A stretch of DNA of 64,000 nt from Venturia oleaginea (Eukaryota > Ascomycota > Dothideomycetes > Venturiales > Venturiaceae), in contig JABMLP010000017.1 of the NCBI GenBank assembly GCA_013176395.1, positions 434,001 through 498,000 on the forward strand. The letters are read 5' to 3'. Position 1 is the stretch's first letter; each line of letters starts with the position of its first letter. Under the pieces are notes generated by a model that saw only the letters and a program-made list of their open reading frames with translations, was not told where the DNA came from and searched no databases. Of this stretch, positions 30,418-41,888 are shown in pieces. Both the position numbers and the translations under genes were made by a program.

Positions 30418-32068
30418 CTTTGCTTTAAGAGGTTATTGGGCGCGTGTGTGGATGTATGAGGAGATGGTGCTTTCGTGTAGTAGATGAAATGGCACTGATG
30501 AGGAAGTTTGTGATGGTGCGGAGGGTGGATTTGAGTAAATGAGGAAACTTATATACCAGAAATTCTGTGCCGGAGCCATTAGCGTGCCCCTATGGTCACT
30601 CCTCCCACGTAATCTTCCATAACCGTAACGTCGGTCCTTCATATTTCACACCAGACTTCCAAGTTAAAGGTCACGATAACCATAATCTCGAGCATACATC
30701 TCGTATGAACACGCCTCTACATCCCAGCATCCTCCCAGCATCCTCCCGTATCCTCAACACCCAAGCAAAATGCTCATCTCAGCCTCACTCTTTCCTGCTC
30801 TCCTAGCTATGATTAGTTAGCACTCAAATCTGTCTGTAAACAGAAACCATAACACATAGTCGCTCCTTGGCCAGATCTCTTCGGTTCGAGATCAGCATCA
30901 CTGTCTTTCTGGCAGGCTGCGTCGTACAAGAAGATGAACGGCTGTCAAGCCCAAGATCTCGAACCCGGAAACAATACTTTCATAGCAGAATAAAAAACTG
31001 CGACTTCTGCATCTAGTATTCCGAATTTTGCGTGATCCAGAAACATAGCATATGCTATTCTCGGCCAGAAATCTTCAAATCACAATTACGTCTCTGCGTT
31101 TCTGGCGGCCTTTGCCGAAGAACGGAATTTGTCTCCATTGAAGCCCAAGAGCTTGAGTCTGTAGAAAAGCCTTCTAGAGCCGAATGATGATTGCAGCTTC
31201 TGCAAGCTAGCAGTCAAACTTCGCCGTGATCCTGAAATAAAGAACGGGGTACTTGCAGCCAAACGATCTCAACTGAATATTAACTAGATCTGCCACCTAA
31301 GAGGGTTTCCCGTGCAAAACAGAAGTCAGCCGAGCAGCCATAGATCTGTATATGTCAAGAACGAAGGCGAATCCGCGAAGTTTCTGGTGTCTCCAGGCCG
31401 CTGCAGGTAGCTGAGTAGCCACCACGAGGGGTGCAAAAAGATACATTACCGGTAGATACGACCCCAAGAGTTCTCTCCACGCCACAAACCATTTCATTTC
31501 ATCATAAAAAGAAAGCATCCACACCAAGTAAAGATGTAAATGCTCTCCGGATCCCAGGTGAGGAAAAAATAAAAAAGAGTTCGAAGTACCTGCAACTGTC
31601 AAGTTCGGTTCTACATCTCTTGAACTTAGGAAGAGGTTAGCATTTTTCTCTTGGCGTGTGATACTATGCTGCTATATACACTATCTACACTATCTACCCC
31701 CTGGAGGAATGGCATCCCCAGAGGATGACAGAAATCTCGGTGAATTCAGTATATAACTTCTTCTAGACTCTGTGATGGAACACGAGCATGATTGATCAAC
31801 GACATACCAGCTTTCTCCATCTGCTCTTGAACATGCGTATCCCATATATATAGCCTGTGCAATGTCTCAGCTAATCACCGGCAGCATTCGGGCTGCAAGA
31901 GATCCGTGTGTAGCAATATTCTTATTGAAGCAGAGCTGAAGAGTTTCGTGAACTCTTAATATATCCATAAGCCCGTTGTGAACCAGCCTGCGAATTTTGG
32001 TGGTTCTTCTGTTGGCTCTTCGGACTGCTTCATATCCACAACAATAAACACCACACAACCAATCCACC
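30418..32068. other. long intergenic stretch, nothing recognised
   Basis: About 1.6 kb with only short frames lacking family features. The sequence between 30830 and 31260 looks low in coding signal. Confidence 0.5.
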
Positions 32069-32372
32069 ATGCAAGCAACCACACAAACGCCACCAAGCAC
32101 GCGCCCGCAAGCAAATATGGACCCGCGCCTTCTTCTTCTTCTTCTCCTCTGGGGGGTTGTGGCCGTCATTCTTGTTCTCAGCGTCCTGGTGTAAGTGCCC
32201 CAATGCGGGTAAAGACTCCGAATACTAACACTCTTCCAGCTGGAAAGCGAGACGACAACGACGAGCACCATCACCAGACATCAACCTGGAGGCGGGAGAG
32301 GAGGCAGATGAGCGAATACTGCTCAATTTCCCCGACCCAAAGGGCAGCGTCCTCAGCATGACCGGCTTCTGA
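32069..32372 (+). CDS. small single-TM hypothetical protein, two exons
   Basis: Exons 32069-32190 and 32240-32372 around a 49 bp intron with GTAAGT donor, branch-like ACTAAC and CAG acceptor; 84 residues. A Thr/Pro-rich start (about 20 residues, with an alternative in-frame ATG at residue 17) is followed by a strong membrane segment, LLLLLLLWGVVAVILVLSVL. A basic patch (WKARRQRR) comes at once after it, then a short acidic tail ending SVLSMTGF. The splice join gives an unbroken frame and places the membrane/basic boundary naturally, so I believe this is a real gene. No family recognised; topology suggests N-out, C-cytosolic. Confidence 0.6.
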
Positions 32373-34913
32373 GCTTCGTACGTGCTGTACACCTTCCCAC
32401 CTTCACAATTATACCTGTTGAACAGATGTTGCGCAAACTACCTCACTATATCTCGATACACATTGCTTCATTCCGTAGCCATTGCAGCATGTGGCTAAAG
32501 CTTGATATAAATGAATCATCACCGGTCGGAAGGCCACCACAAATCCGAGCCATACTACGTGCCAGCTGTCGCCAGCTACTTGCGCGTCACGAAGCCCAGA
32601 GCTGCCACTGGCGATTCTCTTCTTGATTGGTAGGTGACTCGGAGCCGTTTTCAGCGACCACCGCACGGTGCAATGCTTTCTCTAGTTCGATGGCTAATTT
32701 TGGGCAGTTCATATACCCAGATTCGCCGGATGAAATGGCACCAGAGACCGTAACGACAGAAGTTGTGGTTTGAGATGATCTTGTCTCACTGGTAACCGTT
32801 CCCTAACCTCCATCGCGCACAGGCGCATTCAAGCCTTGATAGCTTATTCAACACCCATCCCGACGGCACAAACATACAGCCCACCATAAGAGAAGGAGGA
32901 TGATCCGGTTCAGGCATAGAGGTCCGCTGGACCGCGGCAACTATAGACCGATGGCTACCGCTGTAATTTCGAGCAATTCTGTGGAGTATGAACAGAGTGA
33001 TTAGACATGTGCTCACTCAGATGCATTTCGCATAGGCAGGACGCTTGCTAGTCAAGATTCCCTCATCCATGCTCTTATGTATACCTCAAATGGACCATTC
33101 GAGGAAATCCATGCCCATTGACATCCCTAGTCGGCGAGGCCATTGCCTAGGGATCTAGCAAGACCGGCGAAGGACACGATCTCAGCCGATTCGAGTGAAA
33201 GGCATCTATCCATCATCGAACAACTCTGTGTGGTCTTTTGGTCCAAGCTCTTTGCTCTTTGCGTTGTGGGATGGATATCAGATATGACTGGCCCGGAGTC
33301 GATCAGATTCGTGAAAGCCCTCTCTTCACTTTCGGCATCCATACTTTTCATGCTCTTGATTATATTCTGCTCTTTATTGTCTCCGCGTCTGTCCTTCATA
33401 CGTTGCCGTCATCCAATCCAGCTAGGCCATCGCGAGGTTTGGGGAAATGAGATCTGATTGTTGAATGAATGGTTGGGCCCGAAACTCAGCTCTCGATTTC
33501 TTAGACCAAATCTCTAGCCCCAAGGGCTCTGGACGTGGAACTGGTCGAGTCGCGCGTAGAGTACTGCGGTGAAGGGTGAGATGTAGGATTGCGTGCGGTT
33601 CGGATAGACCTGAATCGAGGCGTTTGCAGTTTTAAGACACCCCAGAAGTTTTTTGAGCTGCGAAAAATATAGAGCCTCTTCTTGGGCCAGTACACGTCGA
33701 TATGGGAGGTTGATCCGTGGGTGAAAGAGCTGCAAAACTTCACCTGAGGTTGTCTGTCGTCAAATTTCCGAGGCGCTATTCGAGCCCCCCTGTACCCACC
33801 AAAACGTTCACCTTTAACGGTCCAATCTGCAATCATCCATCCAACTATCCACCTGAGACTTTTGGAAATGCGATGCTTGTATTTTGATTGCCGGCTTCTG
33901 CTCCCTTAGCTGCAATATGCTATCCAAGCATGATACAGCCCTGGAGGTTGTGGCATTGCGCTGTTCTCCTCCGACTTCGATGCCCAAGTCGCGAGCATTC
34001 CGGAGAGCTTTCAATACCTCGTCAGTCCCGCATGCGAATATCTCAGTTGTAGCGTCGCCAAGGGTATTGTGAAAGAGGCCCAACGAATCTCTCCTGAGTA
34101 CTATGGGACGTGCTCTTGCTGGATTGCTGATCGCGTAGGTTCTTTTGAGCAGCGAGCATCGTGGAACGGAGGGATCCCATCACGGCCATAGTGTAGTTGT
34201 TCTTGTTGTGGGATTTTTATGCCTCGCCCGTTCTGCCAGATCATGTAACGTTCGGAGGCACAAGATATGCGCATTGTCTTGGCCGGGGAGAGTGGAGGTC
34301 GATGGTGCGTTCTTGAAGGAGTAGAGGTGGGCTGGTGGTCTAGAAGATATCAGCATCTCCCTCGGCTGCTAAGTGGCTACATTCTAGAGAGAAAGAGGCC
34401 TAGACTCTCTTGGGGCATGCCAGGAACTTATGTGGACAATACTTCGAGGCATCATGCAACGCCGGCGAACAGCAAACATGCGAGATAATTCGAGAGAGGG
34501 GAGGCTGCCAGGTGTTCGAGTCCGTGAACATGTCAATATTCTCCACGACTACAGGAGCACACATCTTGTCTGGTAACAGTGAGGAGGAACCACGGTTGGG
34601 CACCCGGCAATAGCAGCTATCTTCATCACAGCAGCCACCTACTCCGAAGACACAGACCATTCCTCAGTCACCGCATTCAGTCAACCATCAAGACGCAAAC
34701 AGAAAAGGAATGCCACATGCGCCATTGAACCGTCATCACGTTCTCCATGCCCGCGAAACGGAGAGGGTGGAGGAGGTGAAAGCCATTTACTTCGGTAAAT
34801 TGGGGGCGCAAGGAAATTTACTATGGGGAGGAAGGGAGGAATAGCCATCGACCATCACGCAGCCAATCCTTCCACCTACCACAGTCTGTTTCCTTCTTCC
34901 TGTATGGAGCAAT
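32373..34913. other. long intergenic stretch, nothing recognised
   Basis: About 2.5 kb with overlapping short frames on both strands, none with recognisable motifs. It may hold decayed repeats. Confidence 0.45.
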
Positions 34914-36750
34914 CTATAACCAAGTCCCCAGGTTCACATGAACAGCTTTCTTGTTCGTATAAGCCTCCAAACCAGCCTCACCTAGCTCTCTTCCTATGCC
35001 AGACTGCTTGACACCTCCAAACGGAACACGGAAATCGGAATCATTCGAGGAGTTGATCCATACCATGCCCGCTTCAATATTCCTAGCCACCCTGTGCGCT
35101 TTCGTGATATCCTTTGTGAAAACAGCTGATCCAAGACCGTAAGTCGTATCGTTTGCCCTCTCCACCGCCTCCTCCTCCGTCTTGAAAGACGAGATAACAA
35201 CAAACGGGCCAAAGACTTCCTCGCGATAAATCTTCATATCATCCTTTACGTCCGTGAAAACAGTCGGCGTAATGAAGAATCCCTTCCCACCAACATCCTT
35301 GAACGCCTCGCCCCCAGAAACAAGCGTGGCACCCTCACTCTTACCACTTTCAATGTACGAAAGCACACGTTCATACTGCTGCTTCGTAACCTGTGGTCCC
35401 TGGAACGTCTCTTCCTCAAATGGATTCCCCACCTTCGACGTCGTCTTAACCTGCTCCTTGAACGCCTCGATAAAGGACTTATAAACCCCCTCCTGCACCA
35501 AGATCCGACTCGTGGCAGTACAAACCTGTCCCATATTACTCATGATCCCCACATGACTCCACTTAACGGCCTGCCCCAAATCCGCATCGTCAAACACCAG
35601 CAGCGGACTCTTGCCACCCGTTTCCAACGTAATATTCTTCATGGTCCCAGCTGCCATCTTCATGATTTCCTTTCCGGTGGCGGTGGAGCCTGTGAAGGCT
35701 ATTTTCATGACATCCGGGTGTTGGACTAGTGACGAGCCGGCGATTCGACCGTAGCCGTTTAGGATGTTGACGACGCCTGGGGGGAATCCGGCTTCTTTGA
35801 TTAGGTTTGCGAAGAAGAGGATGGAGAGCGGGGTTTGTTCGGCAGCTTTTAGGACGACTGTGTTTCCGCAGGCGAGGGCAGGGCCGAGTTTCCAGGCGGC
35901 CATTGCTAGGGGGTAGTTCCATCTTTTGGGTTTGTTAGTATTCGACTGACGGAAAATTGGTGAAGGGGAACGAACGGGATAATTTGACCGCAAACTCCAA
36001 TGGGTTCTCTGATTGTGTATGCGAGCTTGGCAGGTGTGGTGTCGATGACTTGTCCAGTGATTTTGTCAGCCCAGCCAGCGTAGTACTTGATCGTTCCCGA
36101 GACTTCTCCTAGATCTTCGTTCAAGGCGACCGAGTATGGCTTGCCTAGGAGTGCACATTAGTAAGATATTCCAATCCCCTTATCTGACATTCTGCAACCC
36201 GCTCCCCATCTCGTCTCGCATTCGCACTCTCTTCAGGCTTCTGGGAATCCAAGATCAAAGGACAAGCTTACCGTTATCCCACGTCTCAATAGTAGCAAGC
36301 GTCTCTTTGTTTTCTTCCACCAACTTTGCAAGTTTGAACATCAGCTCTCCCCTGTCAGTGGTAGCCATATCCCTCCACGTCGGGTTCTTGAACGCAGCTT
36401 TGGCAGCCGCAACAGCTTTATCAACATCTGCAGCGCTAGCGGCATGAACCTTTATGATTTTGCTCTCATCGCTGTGTAATGCATTAGCTTACTGTATTTA
36501 TAAGATCAAAATGAAGGCATAGTTGAAAGGGTGAGGTTGGGATAAGGGGACAGAACGAGATACGATGGCAAAGATGATAGCAGGGGTCTATCAAAAACCA
36601 AGAGAAAGTGATTAAAACATACGAGGGATTAACACTGGTAATCATCCCCCCATCACTACCCTCAACCCACTCATTGTTAATAAACAACCCAGTAGGTTGA
36701 ACATATGTCCTCCCGTTCGGCGCCGTCAATTGAACAGTGAGATCGGCCAT
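34914..36750 (-). CDS. aldA: NAD(P)-dependent aldehyde dehydrogenase (AldA type)
   Basis: Four exons on the minus strand: 36623-36750, 36272-36471, 35976-36144, 34914-35922; 501 residues, the usual length. Rossmann region GVCGQIIPWNYPLAM (restored by the 53 bp last intron with a TACTAAC branch), AFTGSTATGKEIM, the general base in ITLETGGKSP, and the catalytic Cys in MGQVCTATSRI; then EEVFGPFV and the C-terminal PFGGVKQSGIGRELGE. It oxidises acetaldehyde and other aldehydes to acids. The frame is also open upstream to an ATG at 36912, adding 54 Arg/Ser-rich residues that look like a mitochondrial signal, so cytosolic and mitochondrial forms from alternative starts are possible. Confidence 0.93.
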
Positions 36751-36912
36751 CGTATTTATCGTCGTAAATCGTCTTGTCCAAGACGTTTCCCTCACAATTC
36801 TTCTTCGCTGACGTGGAAGCGGATGACCGTTGAAATGTCGAAACGCGGGAGCGAAAATCGGAGCTGATATATATCGGTAGCGGGAGGGCGTTGGAAAGAA
36901 GGATTTGAACAT

Positions 36913-37875
36913 CGAAAAAGCGCCTCTATGCGAGATAACTATATAGTGTTGTTATTCCCAGCTAAGAACTGTCGTGCAATTGTAGCCGCGCAGATCGTGT
37001 CGCAACCGGGTATCGAGAAGAGAAAAGATAAGGATACAACTGCCTAATCCGTTCGTTCCCGAACATCTCGGCTAAATAATACCGAATTTGTCAGAAATCC
37101 ATTAAAACTACGGCTTCAGCATGCGATCAATCATGACCAATCATGAACACTTGCATAGCTTGTGCTCAATATTTCTGTCAATTGCATATGGATAATGACA
37201 ACCAATCATGCAAAGGGAAGAATGCCGGAAAGAATCGATTGGTATGGTGACGACCATGTCTACAAGACGAGTAGAGAGTGAACAGTACGGTTAATAATGT
37301 CATAATCGTACAGGATAAAGAACGTGACAGTGCGACCCTCCAGAAACTCCTCTGCCCCTGTAAACAAAAACAATTACTCCTTCGTTATTTCCTGGCAAAC
37401 TCCCATCCAAACTAGACAAATTGAACCCCATAGTACGAACACTAACTCCGGCGATTCCCATAAAACTCAGTTCATGATGAGCTAGAAAAATTAGGGCATG
37501 CCGTTTTTGTTGGCAGCTCCTGACCCGAGCCATAAGCCGAAGCTAGCTTAAAGATGGAGCGAGGCTGAGGTCGATGAACTTCGCCACAACCTTGATTGGG
37601 GTCCGTCCGGAAACATCGTCGTTAGCAGGTGGCAGTATATGCAACTCCTCTTCGCTTTCTGTGCGCCAAAGACCAGTCCCCGCTTGGATTGCTCTGGTCT
37701 GTACCTTCTCTTCGGAACGTCGAAGTGTCACTCTGGAGTAGAGTCCCTCTATCAGGATCGATTGTCGATGATGAGCTGCGTTTGATCCTTCGGTAACGCC
37801 ACGAAATCGCCTGTTGCAATACTGTTCATCCATAATATATCGCATCTATCATATGAGCCCTTGCGAGGAACCAGA
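36913..37875. other. intergenic, nothing recognised
   Basis: ALDH upstream region and 3' flank of the phosphatase gene. A 100-residue minus-strand frame at 37543-37845 directly downstream of the phosphatase has no family match and may be 3' UTR. Confidence 0.5.
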
Positions 37876-39566
37876 TCAAAAACTTTGCGGATACTGGTTG
37901 GCGGGCTGGAGAAATGAGATTAGCATGGATTCAACGATATCGAAAAAGAGACAAGCAGGCTGAGGGAAACTCACAGGACTGTTCAGCATGGTGTTCCTCT
38001 TGCTTCGGCCCTTCTTGATATGGCTCTTCAGAGCGCTCGAATCCAGAGGTTTGAGTAGTTCGAAACTACACAGCAATTCTGCAGAAACCGACATTACAGC
38101 ACCCCAATTGTCAAATTCACCGCAGTACTAAGAAGAATATTAGTGATGTATTCAAATTTAGTCGCCGTCGTGGCACTCACATTCGGAGCTGAGAAAACAG
38201 TGACCAGAATTCGGTCACTGAAAAACTCATAGCCATCTTCCACAACCATATGCGCTCGACACACAAGATCGAAATCATGCCGTTGCAAAAATTCCATAAT
38301 GACCTTCTTGCCGAAACAGTATGACACTCCTCGCTCATTACTCTCCCAATCGTTTTCCATGTCAGCGGGATCGCTCCATAACAGATCGTTCAATAATCCG
38401 TAGTCTGGAACATCCGTCGGCCTAGCGATTTGGCGAATGTCGTCCATGTGACTAAGCGATGGTGAAAGTCCTCCATGGACACAGAATATTTTCCCGGCAA
38501 CAATGGCAGCAATTGGGAGGCAATTGAAAGTGTCGACAAAACCTTTCCAGATTTTGATGTTACACCTTCGCTTGCACTCATCGTAAAAGCCGTAAACTCG
38601 TGTGACGTTGGCGCACTCGTGATTACCGCGCAGGAGGAAGAAGTTGTCGGGATACTTTAGTTTGTAGCACATTAGCAAGAGAATGGTCTCGAGCGACTGT
38701 TTGCCACGATCGACATAGTCTCCCAAAAATAGAAAGTTTGAGCTTGGCGGAAAGCCGCACATCTCAAACATTCGGATCAAGTCCGTATATTGACCATGCA
38801 CGTCACCGACTATCTTCACCGGAGTCGACAGTTCAAGTAATGCTGGCTGTGATAGGAAGACTTCCCTCGCAGCGGTGCAGACAGCCTGTATTTCGGCATT
38901 TTTGAGACACACTGTCTTGGTAACCTTTCCTGCATATCCCGCGTCCAGCAACCGCTTGATCATATCATCCAAATCGAGTGTTTTCAGCGCGCTGAGCTCC
39001 ATAGGAGATCCTGAACCGTCTTCTGGAGCCGCTTCGGGTGCGCGTGGAATAGGGTGATCGCCTCGATTCAGGATTGAGTCCATAGGTTGTGCGTCATTTT
39101 GTACAGGCTGTATACCAGAAGGAGGCACATCGGAGACATGGTCAACTTCGCCGGAGCGCTGCGCTTTATCGATATCATTATGTCCAAGGCCTAGTGATTG
39201 CGATTGAGATGGTGAAGGTGGAGGTTGTGCTTCTGTATCCGCTAGCGCTTCCTTCGCGGAGGGCAGATCGATGGACGTAGGACGCACGGATGATGTAGAG
39301 GCTCGACGGGTTCGTCTGCTGCTCACACCAGATTTGATCGAGGCGGCGTCCGACTTGTCGAGTACGGCACCCGTGTCAGGGCCGACAGATGACGACCTTG
39401 GACTGTCCTTTGAACTGTTCGGGATTTTAGAACGAATTGCTGATCGTATGGATCTCGAAGAATCTTTTGTGTCTGAGCGGCTGAAGGAAGGATATGATTT
39501 GAACTCCGAGTCCTTGTCTGCTCCGCCATCTTTCTCTCCTTTGCCTTTAGAAGGCTGATTTCCCAT
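37876..39566 (-). CDS. ppz1: PPZ-type serine/threonine protein phosphatase
   Basis: Three exons on the minus strand: 38181-39566, 37975-38127, 37876-37905 (introns 53 and 69 bp); 522 residues. [10 protein letters not shown] is an N-myristoylation start, as in Ppz1. Residues about 10-195 are a Ser-rich disordered extension. The catalytic domain (about 198-500) has GDVHGQY (254-260), GDYVDRG (282-288), RGNHE (313-317), CVHGGLSP and [14 protein letters not shown], the last restored by splicing. This is the long-tailed PP1-related phosphatase that controls potassium/sodium balance and cell integrity in yeasts. The extension plus myristoylation separates it from PP1 itself. Confidence 0.93.
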
Positions 39567-41888
39567 TGTGTAGGATGCTGCAGCGATTTGTTTATTGCAG
39601 GTCTCGATATGATGTAGAAGGAGTTGTAAGGCTCGTCGGCGTTGGGAGTCGTGTGACTGTGTATGGCGTGAGGCTCCGTTTGGCTGACTCTGCGTGTGAG
39701 TCGTGAGTCGTGAGTCTTGTGTCGAAGTGATTGGGCCGATAGATGTACGATAACGATTCGAGTTACGGAGGACGGTCGACGAGCTGGAAAGGGAGACAGG
39801 GTTCGGATTGTTTCGTGGACGATGATGACGCGCTTGCGCTGTGTTGGCAACGGAATGGAGAGGTGGTCAAGGAAGGAGGCAGAGGCAATGTGTAGCGAGC
39901 CAGCTTGGGAAGCTACGAAGCTATCGCAATGGAATCTTCTAGAGCGGGCGGGGCTTTGAAGTCGAGACGAAGGAGGGTGGTGGTGGTGAGGTTGTCCAGA
40001 GCTCTTTCAGCTTTCAAAACTCTTACGTGATGGGATAGATGGCATGGAAGTCGCGGGGAACAGCTGTGGTGGAATGTGTACACTGTATCTGATCGTGTGT
40101 AGTAGCCGAAGTACGAGGAGGATCACTGTTAAGCCAAGATATATCGGCTGTTAAAGATAATCTTCGGCTGTGTTTTAGCCAGTTAGAACTAGGGAGTAGG
40201 CGTGAGGAAACTAGTCATTCACTCCTGGATGGCTGGACCTGTGGGACCTGTGGGATTGCGCGTCTGGTGTTATAGGCCGCCAATTCCTGGGAATTGGGCT
40301 TGGGAACTGTCATGGGTTTCTCGCTACAGTCCTTGGGCTTCTCTTGGCCTGAAAAGGTACGTACAAGGGTAACACGGTACCTCGTATACATAGTACGTGT
40401 ATATCATCCACTAGTACTACCTTACGTTTCGTTATCGTCCGAATACGATATTTTACATCTTGTACACATCTATCAACACAAAAACACCTTCTGTTCACCG
40501 ATAGCGATGAGCAACCATCTCGCACCTCCAGTCTCAGTGGAGATTCATGCTGGCTCATGCTTTTCGCCATCTATTGGTCCAATATTCAGCCCGGGTAATG
40601 CCGAGTCTGCATAGCTTCCATCGACTTCCGGTTGTGCTCCCTACACAACATGAAGGACTGATCATTGGAATTGAAATCGGTCGATGCTAATGTCTCTGAG
40701 CTGTCTCGGGAATGCCATCTCACCAAGCATACAAGTAGTGATTGATCACTACTTAAACATCGAGACAGTCTTTGAACAAAGCTTTCAAGAGCTTCCAACA
40801 TGGCGTTCCTTGGTAACACTACAGCCAACACAATGTTTTCCAATATAGCTTTCCCTTGGAGCTATATCAACTCACACTTCCAGCCTTCAATTCAGCATTA
40901 TCTCTACTCTCGAACTAACTTTTCCACCACCCCTCTCTAAACCCACTATAAATCATTGCAATTATTCAGTCAGGTTCGAAGATCGACCGTGGTATGGGAG
41001 GATCGTAGAGACTAGATTGAAGTGGAACTGCTGAGACAGGGCGACTCGGTCAGTTCTTCATTTCTCTATTTGTTACATGAGTGATGAGATTGGCGATATG
41101 TAGCTTAGAAGTTGTGCGAATTTTCAATAAGATATCGATGGCGATAATTGCCCAACATCCCATTTCACTACGACAATCACTGGCAGGCAACGAGTGCAGG
41201 CACCTCTTCAAAGCACGACGTCAAGGATCTGACTAGGATGATATTAGATACACAGTCGGGCTGTAGCTTTGTCGAAACAGCAGTGTATTCGAGCCACAGT
41301 TTGTTTGTTTCGTAGATAGAAGATATCGTGACGAAATTTAAATGGGGATTGGCGTAGCAGCTATCTAGGCATGCTATTTCATGGTCGGTGGATAGTGAAT
41401 GGCATTGTTCCACCGCTATTGAGCTTTCGTTCGTGATAGACAAGGGTTGCTGGCCCAGTAACAGCTATTCTCCATCCTCAATGAGGAGAAGCTGGTCTGG
41501 GGATGGAGGAGAAGACGGTACATGAAGTATAGCCATCAGCTTCAGGCAAATATATTTCCATGAAGGAGTGGATAGTGTTGTAGACATTGAATCCACAGGT
41601 TTTGGGAAATCATGTTGAAATGTTCCATCGAGGAGATCGAGCTTCGACAAGGTCTGGTTGGAGATCGTCTGAATGAGCCTAGCATCTCAGCCCTCTACCA
41701 TGGAAGTTCAACTATCTACAGCTACCACTCACATACGATGCAATCTTCTTCCCGTTGACAGAAACTCTCTTAATAACGAGATACACGTATTGAGGAAATC
41801 ACAACGACTACATGATTGAAACCGCGGCGCTTTTTGTGACGCATGCGACAATCACCACCAACTCTATACTCCCTTGATCGGCCTCGCA
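39567..41888. other. intergenic, nothing recognised
   Basis: 2.3 kb between divergent PPZ and FAR1-like genes. Contains promoter sequence and short frames only; a small hairpin (GTAGTGATTGATCACTAC) lies near 40736. Confidence 0.45.

Noticed and set aside
30880..30900. GGTTCGAGATC resembling a tRNA B box
   Set aside because: No A box or cloverleaf around it. No tRNA gene was found in the window.
31297..31602. 101-residue minus-strand hydrophobic frame
   Set aside because: Chance frame in a low-coding region, no family resemblance.
33127..34083. cluster of overlapping frames on both strands
   Set aside because: None has motifs, and both strands are equally open; treated as non-coding.
37543..37845. 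100-residue frame downstream of the phosphatase
   Set aside because: Probably 3' UTR or intergenic; no family match.
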